Source: JAPLJQ01 sp037143735
GTDB lineage: Bacteria > Desulfobacterota > Syntrophia > Syntrophales > UBA2185
Assembly: GCA_037143735.1 (NCBI GenBank)
Contig: JBAWYD010000124.1
Span: forward strand, 1-6,576
Length of the DNA stretch: 6,576 nucleotides
Direction: 5' to 3'
A model generated the notes under the pieces. It did not search any database. It was not told the DNA's origin and saw nothing but the letters and a program-made list of their open reading frames with translations. Made by a program: the position numbers and the translations under genes. Positions within the stretch are counted from its first letter, which is position 1. Each line of letters begins with the position of its first letter. Below are positions 1-5,822 of the stretch, piece by piece.

Positions 1-37
1 CTTCTTCTTCTTCTTCTTCTTCTTCTTCTTCTTCTTC
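1..37 (-). repeat. (GAA)n trinucleotide repeat encoding poly-glutamate
   Basis: Twelve uninterrupted GAA codons on the minus strand occupy bases 2-37, and base 1 fits a thirteenth. The repeat is in frame with the receiver/PAS protein and lies inside its fourth PAS domain. Replication slippage here would change protein length by whole residues without shifting the frame. The repeat reaches the window edge, so its full length is unknown; it may also mark where an assembly stopped. Confidence 0.9.
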
Positions 38-1906
38 GGCCCCCGTCTTTCCGGAATCAAACTTCTTCTTGATCAGACGGCACCACCGCTCAGGCGCCTT
101 CTCTCCGATTTTAGCATCCCACTTTGCAAGCAGCTCCAACCCTCTTTTGTTGCTGTACAGGATTGTGCCATCTTCGGCTATGCGCAGGATAGGATTGGGA
201 TTTTCTGCCGGAAATCTTGAAAGACTTACAATTTCTTTTTCCGCCCGTTTGCGCTCGGTGATGTTCACGAATGTCACCACAGCCCCTACAACCACACCGG
301 CGTGGCGTTGTGGATACGACCAGTACTCGGCAGGAAAAGATGTGCCGTCAGAACGCCAGAGGACTTCATCGTCCACGTGCGTGCCTTCCCCTTTTTTGAA
401 TGCCTGAAAAATACGGCATCCTTCAACGGGGAAGGGTGTTCCGTCCGGATGCTTTGCGTGAATCTGCCAATGCATGTTCTTGCCGAACAGTTCGTCAGGA
501 TGCTTGTATCCAAGCAGATCCAGACAGGATTTATTGCAGAAGGTGCAGTTACCGTTCATGTCAAGACCGTATATCGCTTCGGCTGTGGAATCCAGCAGGA
601 GACGGATTCTTTCTTCATGCTCCGCGAGCGCCATCTCCGCCTTCTTGCGCTCAGTGATGTCCCTGGCAGTGCCTTCGAAACCGATGATCGTGCCGGCTGC
701 GTCTCTCAAAGGGACAGCGCTTGAGGTGTGCCAGCGCCAGGATCCGTCGATGTGCCGCACGCGATACTGGACGCCCTCTTGTCGCTTTCCCGTCACAATC
801 ACTTTTTGAAGCCACGCCATGCACCCCGCAAGATCATCCGAATGAACAAAGGGTTGGAAGGATTGTCCCTCTACCTGGTTTATTGGATGCCCCAAGAGGG
901 CGGTCCAAGCGGGAGAGACGAATGTGAATGTTCCATCCGGGGTAAGCCTGTATATAATGTCGTGGCTGTTCTCGATCAGGAGTCGGAATTTCTCTTCGCT
1001 TTCACGCAGCTCACCCTCCGCCTTCCTGCTCTCGGTGATGTCGCGGCTAACACCAATAAACCGGTGCTCGCCTTTCGTATCGACATAGGGTGTGCCATTG
1101 CAAATAAGCCATCGCCAGCATCCATCGGCATGCTTCACGCGGTAGGCAGGACTCGCCTCACTCTGCCCGGAGCTCAAGACTCGTTTAAGATATTCGGCAA
1201 GAGGCGCTAAATCATCCGGGTGCACAAAGGGCGCAAAGGACTTCCCCATTGCATCGCTGACGGGATAACCGAAATGCCGTTCCCATGAGGGGGATATGAA
1301 ATTGAATATGCCATCTTTATTGAGCGTGAAAATGACATCGAATGAGTTTTCGATATGAGTTCGAAGAGTCTTTTCGCTCTCACTCAGGGCTTGATATGCC
1401 TTCTCGACCCGCTTGCGACTCTCCGTGGCGTCTTCCATCAGTTTGAGAGCTGCCAACCGCTCCTGACGCAAGAACTCATTGCTCTCCTGCAATTGCCGGG
1501 TCTTTTCCTTCAAGGAAAAGGTCAGGTGGTGGATGCGGACAAACGATTCCACCTGCGCGAGCAGTTCGCGGTTGGGAACGGGACGGATGATGTATCCGTC
1601 CGCACCTGACTCGAACCCCTCCACCTTCGCATCGCTCTCCGTGCGCGAGGCCGAGACGATGATCACAATGAGATCCGCCAGAGCCAGATCCCGCTTGATC
1701 CGGCGGCAAACCTCGATGCCATCGATGCCCGGCAGGTCGCAATCCAGCAACATCAGGTTCGGACGGTGGTCCTGAACTGCCTGCAGCGCTTCCTCGCCGC
1801 TGGATGCCTTGTCCACGGCGTAGCCCGCTTTTTCCAGCAGACGCGCAGTGCCATTCAGGATGTCGGGATCGTCATCCACTACCAGGATGCGAACAGAAGG
1901 ATTCAC
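1..1906 (-). CDS. Response-regulator receiver + multi-PAS sensor protein, partial (runs off left edge)
   Basis: My translation is open for 635 codons with no stop and continues past base 1. The proposed start is GTG at 1906-1904; it overlaps the TGA of the upstream gene (GTGA), which points to translational coupling. Residues 4-127 are a receiver domain: acidic cluster D11-D13, phosphoacceptor D55 (LLDCDLPGIDG), S85, then R108-P109 where the family normally has Lys-Pro. Residues about 128-180 look like a coiled coil. Three PAS domains follow, at about 178-295 (ending DITESRK), 303-423 (DITERKK) and 431-553 (NITERKR). A fourth begins near 558 and passes into poly-glutamate at 624-635. PAS1 and PAS2 are PAS_3-like, each with a YRVxHxDGxWRW-type strand. 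Proteins of this layout are usually hybrid sensor kinases or receiver-PAS signalling proteins; the output domain is outside the window, so kinase activity is unproven. The likely partner is the kinase two genes upstream. Confidence 0.9.
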   Translation of the reverse strand, partial: MNPSVRILVVDDDPDILNGTARLLEKAGYAVDKASSGEEALQAVQDHRPNLMLLDCDLPGIDGIEVCRRIKRDLALADLIVIIVSASRTESDAKVEGFESGADGYIIRPVPNRELLAQVESFVRIHHLTFSLKEKTRQLQESNEFLRQERLAALKLMEDATESRKRVEKAYQALSESEKTLRTHIENSFDVIFTLNKDGIFNFISPSWERHFGYPVSDAMGKSFAPFVHPDDLAPLAEYLKRVLSSGQSEASPAYRVKHADGCWRWLICNGTPYVDTKGEHRFIGVSRDITESRKAEGELRESEEKFRLLIENSHDIIYRLTPDGTFTFVSPAWTALLGHPINQVEGQSFQPFVHSDDLAGCMAWLQKVIVTGKRQEGVQYRVRHIDGSWRWHTSSAVPLRDAAGTIIGFEGTARDITERKKAEMALAEHEERIRLLLDSTAEAIYGLDMNGNCTFCNKSCLDLLGYKHPDELFGKNMHWQIHAKHPDGTPFPVEGCRIFQAFKKGEGTHVDDEVLWRSDGTSFPAEYWSYPQRHAGVVVGAVVTFVNITERKRAEKEIVSLSRFPAENPNPILRIAEDGTILYSNKRGLELLAKWDAKIGEKAPERWCRLIKKKFDSGKTGAEEEEEEEEEEEE

Positions 1907-2391
1907 GGCTGTCTTCCCGGATCATGGCGAGGCTCTGGCGGAACGGGATCCGCCAGTTGCTCGTCACTGATCTTCACGAAGGTTGGTATGTTGACAATGA
2001 GCCACTGGAAGAAAGGATAGATCTCCGCGAAGGTGGCGGGGGCAAAATGGTCGCGGATGATCTCAACAAACGTATCCAGATTCGCGGGCCAGTAGGTTGT
2101 TTTGAACCCGTGTGAACGGTAGGCCCGGAAAACCCACAGCGCGGTCTCGGCAAGCGCCTCCGGCTCGTAAGCGTGGAACATCGCGCCCATGAACCGGCAG
2201 AAGTTGCGGCTGTTGTCCTGCATCATCGCCAGGTTTCCGGGGCCGATGAGCTTCTCCAGGTCCGGACGGGCCGACATCCGGCGGTTGAGTTCCTCGGCCA
2301 AGCCATCCCGCGAGGCCTCAAATTCTCCGGCCGCGGAACCAGATGGTTGACGGAGCTGTTTCGCAGTCTGGATCAGGTGTTGCAAGTTCAT
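1903..2391 (-). CDS. Conserved-looking helical protein of unknown function (162 aa)
   Basis: I do not recognise this family. The start at 2391 is well supported: AAGGAGG lies 5 bases upstream. The protein is soluble, with no signal peptide or membrane segment, and reads as mostly helical. An N-terminal part (1-50) is followed by a denser core rich in aromatic residues at about 58-142, including N60-S-R-N-F, F72-H-A-Y, W86-V-F-R-A-Y, Y100-W-P and Y125-P-F-F-Q-W. The C-terminal 20 residues are Pro-rich and probably disordered. Its TGA overlaps the GTG of the receiver/PAS gene, and it follows the histidine kinase by 64 bases, so it is probably part of the same signalling operon. An all-helical sensor or adaptor fold is possible, but no catalytic or ligand motif is visible. 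Confidence is high that it is a gene and low about its role. Confidence 0.8.
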   Translation of the reverse strand: MNLQHLIQTAKQLRQPSGSAAGEFEASRDGLAEELNRRMSARPDLEKLIGPGNLAMMQDNSRNFCRFMGAMFHAYEPEALAETALWVFRAYRSHGFKTTYWPANLDTFVEIIRDHFAPATFAEIYPFFQWLIVNIPTFVKISDEQLADPVPPEPRHDPGRQP

Positions 2392-2396
2392 AGGTG

Positions 2397-2403
2397 CCTC
2401 CTT
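2397..2403 (-). promoter_or_regulatory. Strong Shine-Dalgarno of the 162-aa gene
   Basis: AAGGAGG on the minus strand lies 5 bases before the ATG at 2391. It fixes the start and gives this gene its own ribosome entry within the operon. Confidence 0.75.
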
Positions 2404-2455
2404 AAACAGGTGGCATCGGGGTTCACCCTGACGGTTAATTGATCGCTAGGCACGG

Positions 2456-3598
2456 TCATTCGCCTCCTTCCGCCATTGGCAGGTTTACAAAAAACGTCGA
2501 GCCGTGGTCCGATTTGCTTTGTACCCGGATGCGACCCCCATGAGCTTCGACCACCAGCCGCGCGATGGCGAGGCCGAGTCCAACGCTACGTTCGCCGGCG
2601 GTCTTGCGGGTCCCGGCGCGCACGAAAGGGGCAAAGAGCCGTTTCTGGTCCTCGGGTTTAATGCCGGGGCCTTCGTCACGCACGGAGAAGACCAGTTCCT
2701 TGGCTTCCCGGCAAGCCACAAGCCAGACGCGCTGGCCAGCCTTGGAGTGCTCAACGGCATTGCTCAACAGGTTGACAAGAACCTGCTGGAGCTTGGCAAT
2801 GTCCACGGTAATGGGGAGCTTGTCCTCCCCTGTTTCTTCCGTGAGCAATTCAACCTTCTTTCTGACGGCGACCAGGCGGACTAACGGCAACACGCCCGCC
2901 AGAATTTCTGCCACATCGGTTCGCGAACACTCAAGCCGTAGGTGTCCCGACTCGATCACGGACACATCGAGAAAATTGTCGATTAGCCGCTTCATACCGG
3001 CAGCGGCGGCTAGGCTGGAGCGCAAAAATCCGCGCTCGTCGTCGCTGAGGCGGTCGCCGGTTTCGTCCAGAACGAACTCGTTATAGGTCATAATGACTCC
3101 GACGGGCTTGCGAAGATCGTGCGCCGCCATGCCGATGAAGCGGTTCTTGAGCTCGTTTAATTCGCGCAGTTCCGCGTTGGCCTGATGAAGTTGCCGCGTC
3201 AGGTTGTTCAACTCACGATTCAGTCCCAGCACCTCGTCACGCAGTTTCTGCTGTTCCTGAAAGTCAAAACTTCCGAGAGCGAGCGCTCCATCGGGCAATG
3301 GAAAGAACCGGAAGCTCAGGGTCTCGGGCATTCCCGAGACGGTGCCGAGCGTAAGCCGATGAACAGCGCCCCCCTGCCTGATGAGCGAGGGAAGATCGAG
3401 CGAGCCTGTGAAATCCACGATCTGTTCAGCGAACGGGCGACCCAAGGCCTCGCCGCACAGCACCTGGCGCGCCTGTGCGTTGGCGCCCGCCACGCAATGA
3501 TGAGCGTCAAGATAGAGCGCCAGGACGGGCGCGGTCTCCAGCACATAGGTTCGCATAGCCTCGGCGATGCAGGGAGCGTCAAACATGGTTTTCGCCAT
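2456..3598 (-). CDS. PAS-like/HisKA/HATPase_c sensor histidine kinase (380 aa)
   Basis: This is a complete, soluble histidine kinase. Residues about 15-112 resemble a PAS sensor domain and 113-152 a coiled-coil linker. Residues 153-218 are the HisKA dimerisation domain with phosphoacceptor H160 (AAHDLRKP). Residues about 262-376 are the ATPase domain: N box around N276-N280 (NLLSNAVEH), G1 box D308-E-G-P-G312, F box near F322-F325, and G2 box G340-L-G342. No transmembrane segment is evident, so it should sense a cytoplasmic signal. The start is ambiguous. The ATG at 3598 has AAAGG too close to it, while the ATG at 3586 (residue 5) has that AAAGG about 11 bases upstream and overlaps the stop of the B12-binding gene. 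Either way the two genes overlap and are probably co-translated, suggesting the B12 protein supplies the input. Candidate targets are the receiver of the large PAS protein and the stand-alone regulator upstream. Confidence 0.95.
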   Translation of the reverse strand: MAKTMFDAPCIAEAMRTYVLETAPVLALYLDAHHCVAGANAQARQVLCGEALGRPFAEQIVDFTGSLDLPSLIRQGGAVHRLTLGTVSGMPETLSFRFFPLPDGALALGSFDFQEQQKLRDEVLGLNRELNNLTRQLHQANAELRELNELKNRFIGMAAHDLRKPVGVIMTYNEFVLDETGDRLSDDERGFLRSSLAAAAGMKRLIDNFLDVSVIESGHLRLECSRTDVAEILAGVLPLVRLVAVRKKVELLTEETGEDKLPITVDIAKLQQVLVNLLSNAVEHSKAGQRVWLVACREAKELVFSVRDEGPGIKPEDQKRLFAPFVRAGTRKTAGERSVGLGLAIARLVVEAHGGRIRVQSKSDHGSTFFVNLPMAEGGE

Positions 3599-4274
3599 CC
3601 TTTATCCACGCCTCGAGTTCGCTTAAGGACATCAGGCAACGCACACCGCTCAGGCGTTCGACCCGCTCCCGTCCACCCCATCGGAGCGCCTGCCCGCCGA
3701 CGAGAATCGGCACATCCGGGAACGCCGCGCGAATTTCAGCGGCGGCGCTGATGAGCGTATCCAGACCAAAAACCATAGCCACTGAAAGTGCCACAACGTC
3801 CGGATGCTTTTCCTCAATGAGCGTCTTCAAGTCTCGCACGGGCGTGTTCGCGCCCAGGAAATAACCGCGCCAGCCGTTCAACTCAAAGAGATCGGCTATC
3901 ATTTTGCCGCCGATCTGGTGATACTCGTTGGCCACGCAGGCGACGATCGCCGATTTGCCCAGGCGCGGAGACGCGAAAAGCCGAGGATAGGCCAGGTTTA
4001 ACAGACTCTCAGTGATCGCCGTTGCCAGGTGCTCCGTGGCCACGGAAATCCGATTCCGTTCCCATAGATCGCCTATTTCGTAGAGTGAACGCTGTACCAG
4101 ATCCTCATAGAGCGTGCGAAGCTCGGCATGGGACTCCAGCCATTGCTCGAAGCTCACACGGCACTGATGGCGGTCGTTGGCCAGCAGGCCGTCCAGATAA
4201 CGCCGATAGATCTCATCGAAGGCGAAAGGTGGATTCAATCGGTTCGCCGCAGGTGAGTCCGGTGGCTGCTTCAT
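3579..4274 (-). CDS. Stand-alone cobalamin-binding sensor with CarH-type W-x9-EH motif (231 aa)
   Basis: A helical cap (about 17-95) precedes a Rossmann-like B12-binding domain (about 107-227). In the cap, W71 is followed after nine residues by E81-H82 (ISVATEHLATA). The W-x9-EH pattern is known from CarH/LitR photoreceptors, where these residues lie over the upper face of adenosylcobalamin. The binding domain has E117-Y-H119-Q-I-G122, a version of DxHxxG with Glu for Asp; H119 would be the lower axial cobalt ligand. Also seen are L163-S-V (SxL-like loop) and V192-G-G-Q for the nucleotide tail. The length fits cap plus binding domain only: there is no MerR DNA-binding domain and no methyltransferase or mutase domain. 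It starts 3 bases after the preceding stop and its end overlaps the histidine kinase. I infer a light or corrinoid sensor acting through that kinase. The alternative is a corrinoid carrier of a methyltransferase system, but no methyltransferase is nearby. Confidence 0.9.
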   Translation of the reverse strand: MKQPPDSPAANRLNPPFAFDEIYRRYLDGLLANDRHQCRVSFEQWLESHAELRTLYEDLVQRSLYEIGDLWERNRISVATEHLATAITESLLNLAYPRLFASPRLGKSAIVACVANEYHQIGGKMIADLFELNGWRGYFLGANTPVRDLKTLIEEKHPDVVALSVAMVFGLDTLISAAAEIRAAFPDVPILVGGQALRWGGRERVERLSGVRCLMSLSELEAWIKDGENHV

Positions 4275-4277
4275 GCC

Positions 4278-4622
4278 TTAAGCCTCCGTCGAAGCCGGCG
4301 GGGCCGTTTCGTCCTCCGCGAGCCTGTGGCGGGGCGGTTCGCCCAGCTTTCCGCACAGTTCGTTCACGGCGCGCTTCAATTCAATCATTCTCATTTCGCG
4401 ATCGACGGCGACCTGGTTGAAGCGGTTCAGCTCGTCGTTGATGGTACGGAGTTCCTCGGCCTGCTGTCGCAACGCCTCCGCCGCCTGCTTGCGCTCGGTG
4501 ATGTCAACATTAACTTCCGCCACCAGCACGATCCAGGCGATGCTCCTCTTCCAGCGCGGGGACTGTGGGATACGCGATAAAGTGGGTGACGTTCCGGCTC
4601 CAGCCGCATTGACGTATGGCAT
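4278..4622 (-). CDS. PAC end of a PAS domain plus coiled coil; short, possibly 5'-truncated sensor (114 aa)
   Basis: Residues 34-46 (AEVNVDITERKQA) form the last strand and exit motif of a PAS domain. Residues 45-93 are a charged coiled coil, then E-L-C-G-K-L-G-E-P-P-R (89-99), a tail I associate with multi-PAS signalling proteins (from memory, not searched). Residues 1-33 do not resemble a PAS core, so most of the domain is missing. Even so, the ATG at 4622 has AGGAAGG four bases upstream, so the short form could be translated as it stands. The stop lies 3 bases before the B12-binding gene, so it is the first gene of that operon in this window. It is either a decayed remnant of a longer PAS protein, with the break in or before the spacer upstream, or a small coiled-coil adaptor. 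The PAC and tail are clear; the function of the truncated form is not. Confidence 0.65.
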   Translation of the reverse strand: MPYVNAAGAGTSPTLSRIPQSPRWKRSIAWIVLVAEVNVDITERKQAAEALRQQAEELRTINDELNRFNQVAVDREMRMIELKRAVNELCGKLGEPPRHRLAEDETAPPASTEA

Positions 4623-4626
4623 GAGA

Positions 4627-4633
4627 CCTTCCT
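4627..4633 (-). promoter_or_regulatory. Shine-Dalgarno supporting the start of the short PAS-tail gene
   Basis: AGGAAGG on the minus strand lies 4 bases before the ATG at 4622. It is the main reason to annotate the 114-residue form as translated rather than as a pure pseudogene. Confidence 0.5.
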
Positions 4634-4727
4634 CTATTCAGTGGTTGCTTTGTTAAGACTGACCTCACCCCTTTGGCATCCATTTTCCGTTTCAGAACCG
4701 CATCTTCTTTAGGCCCGGATTGAACAA

Positions 4728-4835
4728 TCATATCGCCTTATTCATTGACAATATAAATCTCACCCGCCCCGCAATATCTTTCCGGGCGCCGAGAAATAGA
4801 GGTTCCGCGGATTCATCATAGAATTCATCTAAAAA
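4728..4835 (-). other. Open stretch in frame after the response-regulator stop (possible gene remnant)
   Basis: After the TGA of the response regulator (4838-4836) the same frame stays open for 35 codons, to a TGA at 4730-4728. The reading (beginning FLDEFYDESAEPLFLG) looks protein-like but has no ATG near its beginning and matches no family I know. It could be a remnant of a gene fused to or inserted behind the regulator, or chance. Its last codons overlap an ATG at 4731 (ATGA) that opens a 73-codon frame running to 4510; I do not believe that frame, because it overlaps the better supported PAS-tail gene. No terminator hairpin with a T-run is visible in 4623-4835. Confidence 0.35.
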
Positions 4836-5210
4836 TCAAAGGCCTAAGTTTAAGATCTCTTTTAATTTTTCTTCCAGGTGTTCCGGCTTGAAAGGCTTGA
4901 AAATATAACCATGGACTCTTTTAGAGCTTTCGATCAAGTCGGAAGTCTCTCCGGTAATGGAATAGCCGGTAATGATCAGGAACCTTGCCTTGTCATCCAG
5001 TTTCTCGATGGCCTTGATTACCTCGACCCCGTTCATATCTGGCAATTGTATGTCCGCCAGGATGATGGCATATCCATCTTTCTTAGCCTCCGCCATTCCC
5101 TCTTTCCCGTTAGGGGCAACCGTCACAGAATATCCTCTAAGCGTCAGGTATTTCTTTAAAACATCCGATAGCTCTTTTTCATCATCGATGATTAAAATTT
5201 TAACCGGCAT
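4836..5210 (-). CDS. Single-domain response regulator (CheY/Spo0F-like, 124 aa)
   Basis: This is a receiver domain with no output domain. All signature residues are present: acidic pocket D9-D10-E11, phosphoacceptor D53 (ILADIQLPDMNG), T81 in ITG, and K105-P106 in FKPF. The length matches one complete receiver, so it should work by protein contact or as a phosphotransfer intermediate rather than by binding DNA. The ATG at 5210 has AAGGGAT about 5 bases upstream and lies inside the 3' end of the phosphoacceptor-domain gene (19-base overlap), so the two are translationally linked and probably interact. It is the last clear gene of the gas-vesicle operon here. Inferred role: receive phosphate from, or pass it to, the neighbouring His protein. 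The complete kinase that loads the pair is not identified; the one at 2456-3598 is a candidate. Confidence 0.93.
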   Translation of the reverse strand: MPVKILIIDDEKELSDVLKKYLTLRGYSVTVAPNGKEGMAEAKKDGYAIILADIQLPDMNGVEVIKAIEKLDDKARFLIITGYSITGETSDLIESSKRVHGYIFKPFKPEHLEEKLKEILNLGL

Positions 5211-5485
5211 GATGGATCCCTTTCTTTTTTACGCGACTTTGCTTCAGCGGTAAATTCTAAAATCTTTTTGGTAATGGCGCCAAGGCAATCGCCCTTCTCC
5301 ATGATACTATTCAAAGAGTCGCGGATCTCTTTCAGGTCTTCTTCGGTTAAGCTTCCGCGATCCTTTTCTTTGATCCTCGCCAGGAGATATTGGGCATTGC
5401 CGGAAATAATGCCGAGTGAATTATTGATCTTATGAGCCACGCCCGCGGTAAATTTGCCTAAAGCCTGCAGTTTGGCGGCATCCAT
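5192..5485 (-). CDS. Histidine-kinase phosphoacceptor (HisKA) domain only, no ATPase domain (97 aa)
   Basis: The protein begins directly in a HisKA helix: residues 6-35 read LQALGKFTAGVAH then KINNSLGIISGNAQYLL, with phosphoacceptor H18. In related kinases this box is usually HEINNPL; here the acidic residue after His is K19 and the usual Pro is S23. A second helix (about 46-80) completes the helical hairpin that dimerises. No N, G1 or G2 boxes follow, so it cannot bind ATP or phosphorylate itself. Possible roles are a Spo0B-like phosphotransferase, a regulator of another kinase, or a remnant. The ATG at 5485 has no good Shine-Dalgarno; it lies 15 bases after, and in the same frame as, the gvpJ stop, so it may depend on re-initiation after gvpJ. 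It overlaps the response regulator by 19 bases. The domain is clear, the function inferred. Confidence 0.85.
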   Translation of the reverse strand: MDAAKLQALGKFTAGVAHKINNSLGIISGNAQYLLARIKEKDRGSLTEEDLKEIRDSLNSIMEKGDCLGAITKKILEFTAEAKSRKKERDPSCRLKF

Positions 5486-5500
5486 AGATTTTTTATTAAA

Positions 5501-5806
5501 TTATCTGACCTTTATCTTCGCTTCCAGGCGGTCCAGTCTCTTTTTCAATACCGCGTTCTCTTTTTCCGTCTCGCTATCCTTTGCCTTTGAAGACAGATAG
5601 GAATCCTGCTGCCACCAGTTGATGCCCATCTCCATCGCCTTATCCACCGAGGCGATCAATAGCCTTATCTTGATATTGAGAAGGTCGATATCGGCAATCT
5701 GGATCCTGATATCCCCCGCGATCACGATCCCCTTATCCAATACCCGCTCTAAAATATCAGCAAGATTGGTTGCGTTTGTAGCATGCATCATTTTTTGTTC
5801 TTGCAT
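5501..5806 (-). CDS. gvpJ: Gas vesicle protein GvpJ (GvpA/J/M family, 101 aa)
   Basis: Residues about 14-58 are the GvpA-family core (ADILERVLDKGIVIAGDI, then IADIDLLNIKIRLLIASVDKA). After it come M-G-I-N-W64-W65-x-x-D-x-Y-L-S-S and a C-terminal charged coiled coil (about 77-99). This extension distinguishes GvpJ from the major shell protein GvpA and, from memory, closely resembles GvpJ of the Bacillus megaterium cluster in sequence and in length (about 100 residues). GvpJ is a minor component needed for gas-vesicle assembly, thought to act early in nucleation. The start at 5806 is supported by AAGGGGGT 6 bases upstream; ATGs at residues 6 and 7 are less likely. gvpK lies two genes upstream, close to the B. 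megaterium order S-K-J but with an extra 88-residue gene between. No GvpA is present in the window. Confidence 0.93.
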   Translation of the reverse strand: MQEQKMMHATNATNLADILERVLDKGIVIAGDIRIQIADIDLLNIKIRLLIASVDKAMEMGINWWQQDSYLSSKAKDSETEKENAVLKKRLDRLEAKIKVR

Positions 5807-5811
5807 AAGAT

Positions 5812-5820
5812 TACCCCCTT
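5812..5820 (-). promoter_or_regulatory. Ribosome binding site of gvpJ
   Basis: AAGGGGGTA on the minus strand lies about 6 bases before the ATG at 5806. It selects the first of three nearby in-frame ATGs. Confidence 0.55.
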
Positions 5821-5822
5821 TT

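Noticed and set aside
69..1775. Several plus-strand open frames of 68-160 codons
   Set aside because: They are all antisense to the continuous receiver/PAS reading frame, whose domains are unmistakable; their translations match nothing.
2392..2455. Small inverted repeat GGGTGAACCC between the kinase and the 162-aa gene
   Set aside because: The stem is only 3 bp and no T-run follows, so it is not a credible terminator; the genes look co-transcribed.
4510..4731. 73-codon minus-strand frame starting with an ATGA overlap
   Set aside because: It overlaps the PAS-tail gene in another frame, has only a weak, too-close ribosome site, and its sequence shows no domain.
4836..4838. TGA of the response regulator read through as a recoded codon
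   Set aside because: TGA acts as a normal stop for other genes here (histidine kinase, 162-aa gene), there is no selenocysteine-like hairpin, and the receiver is complete before the stop.
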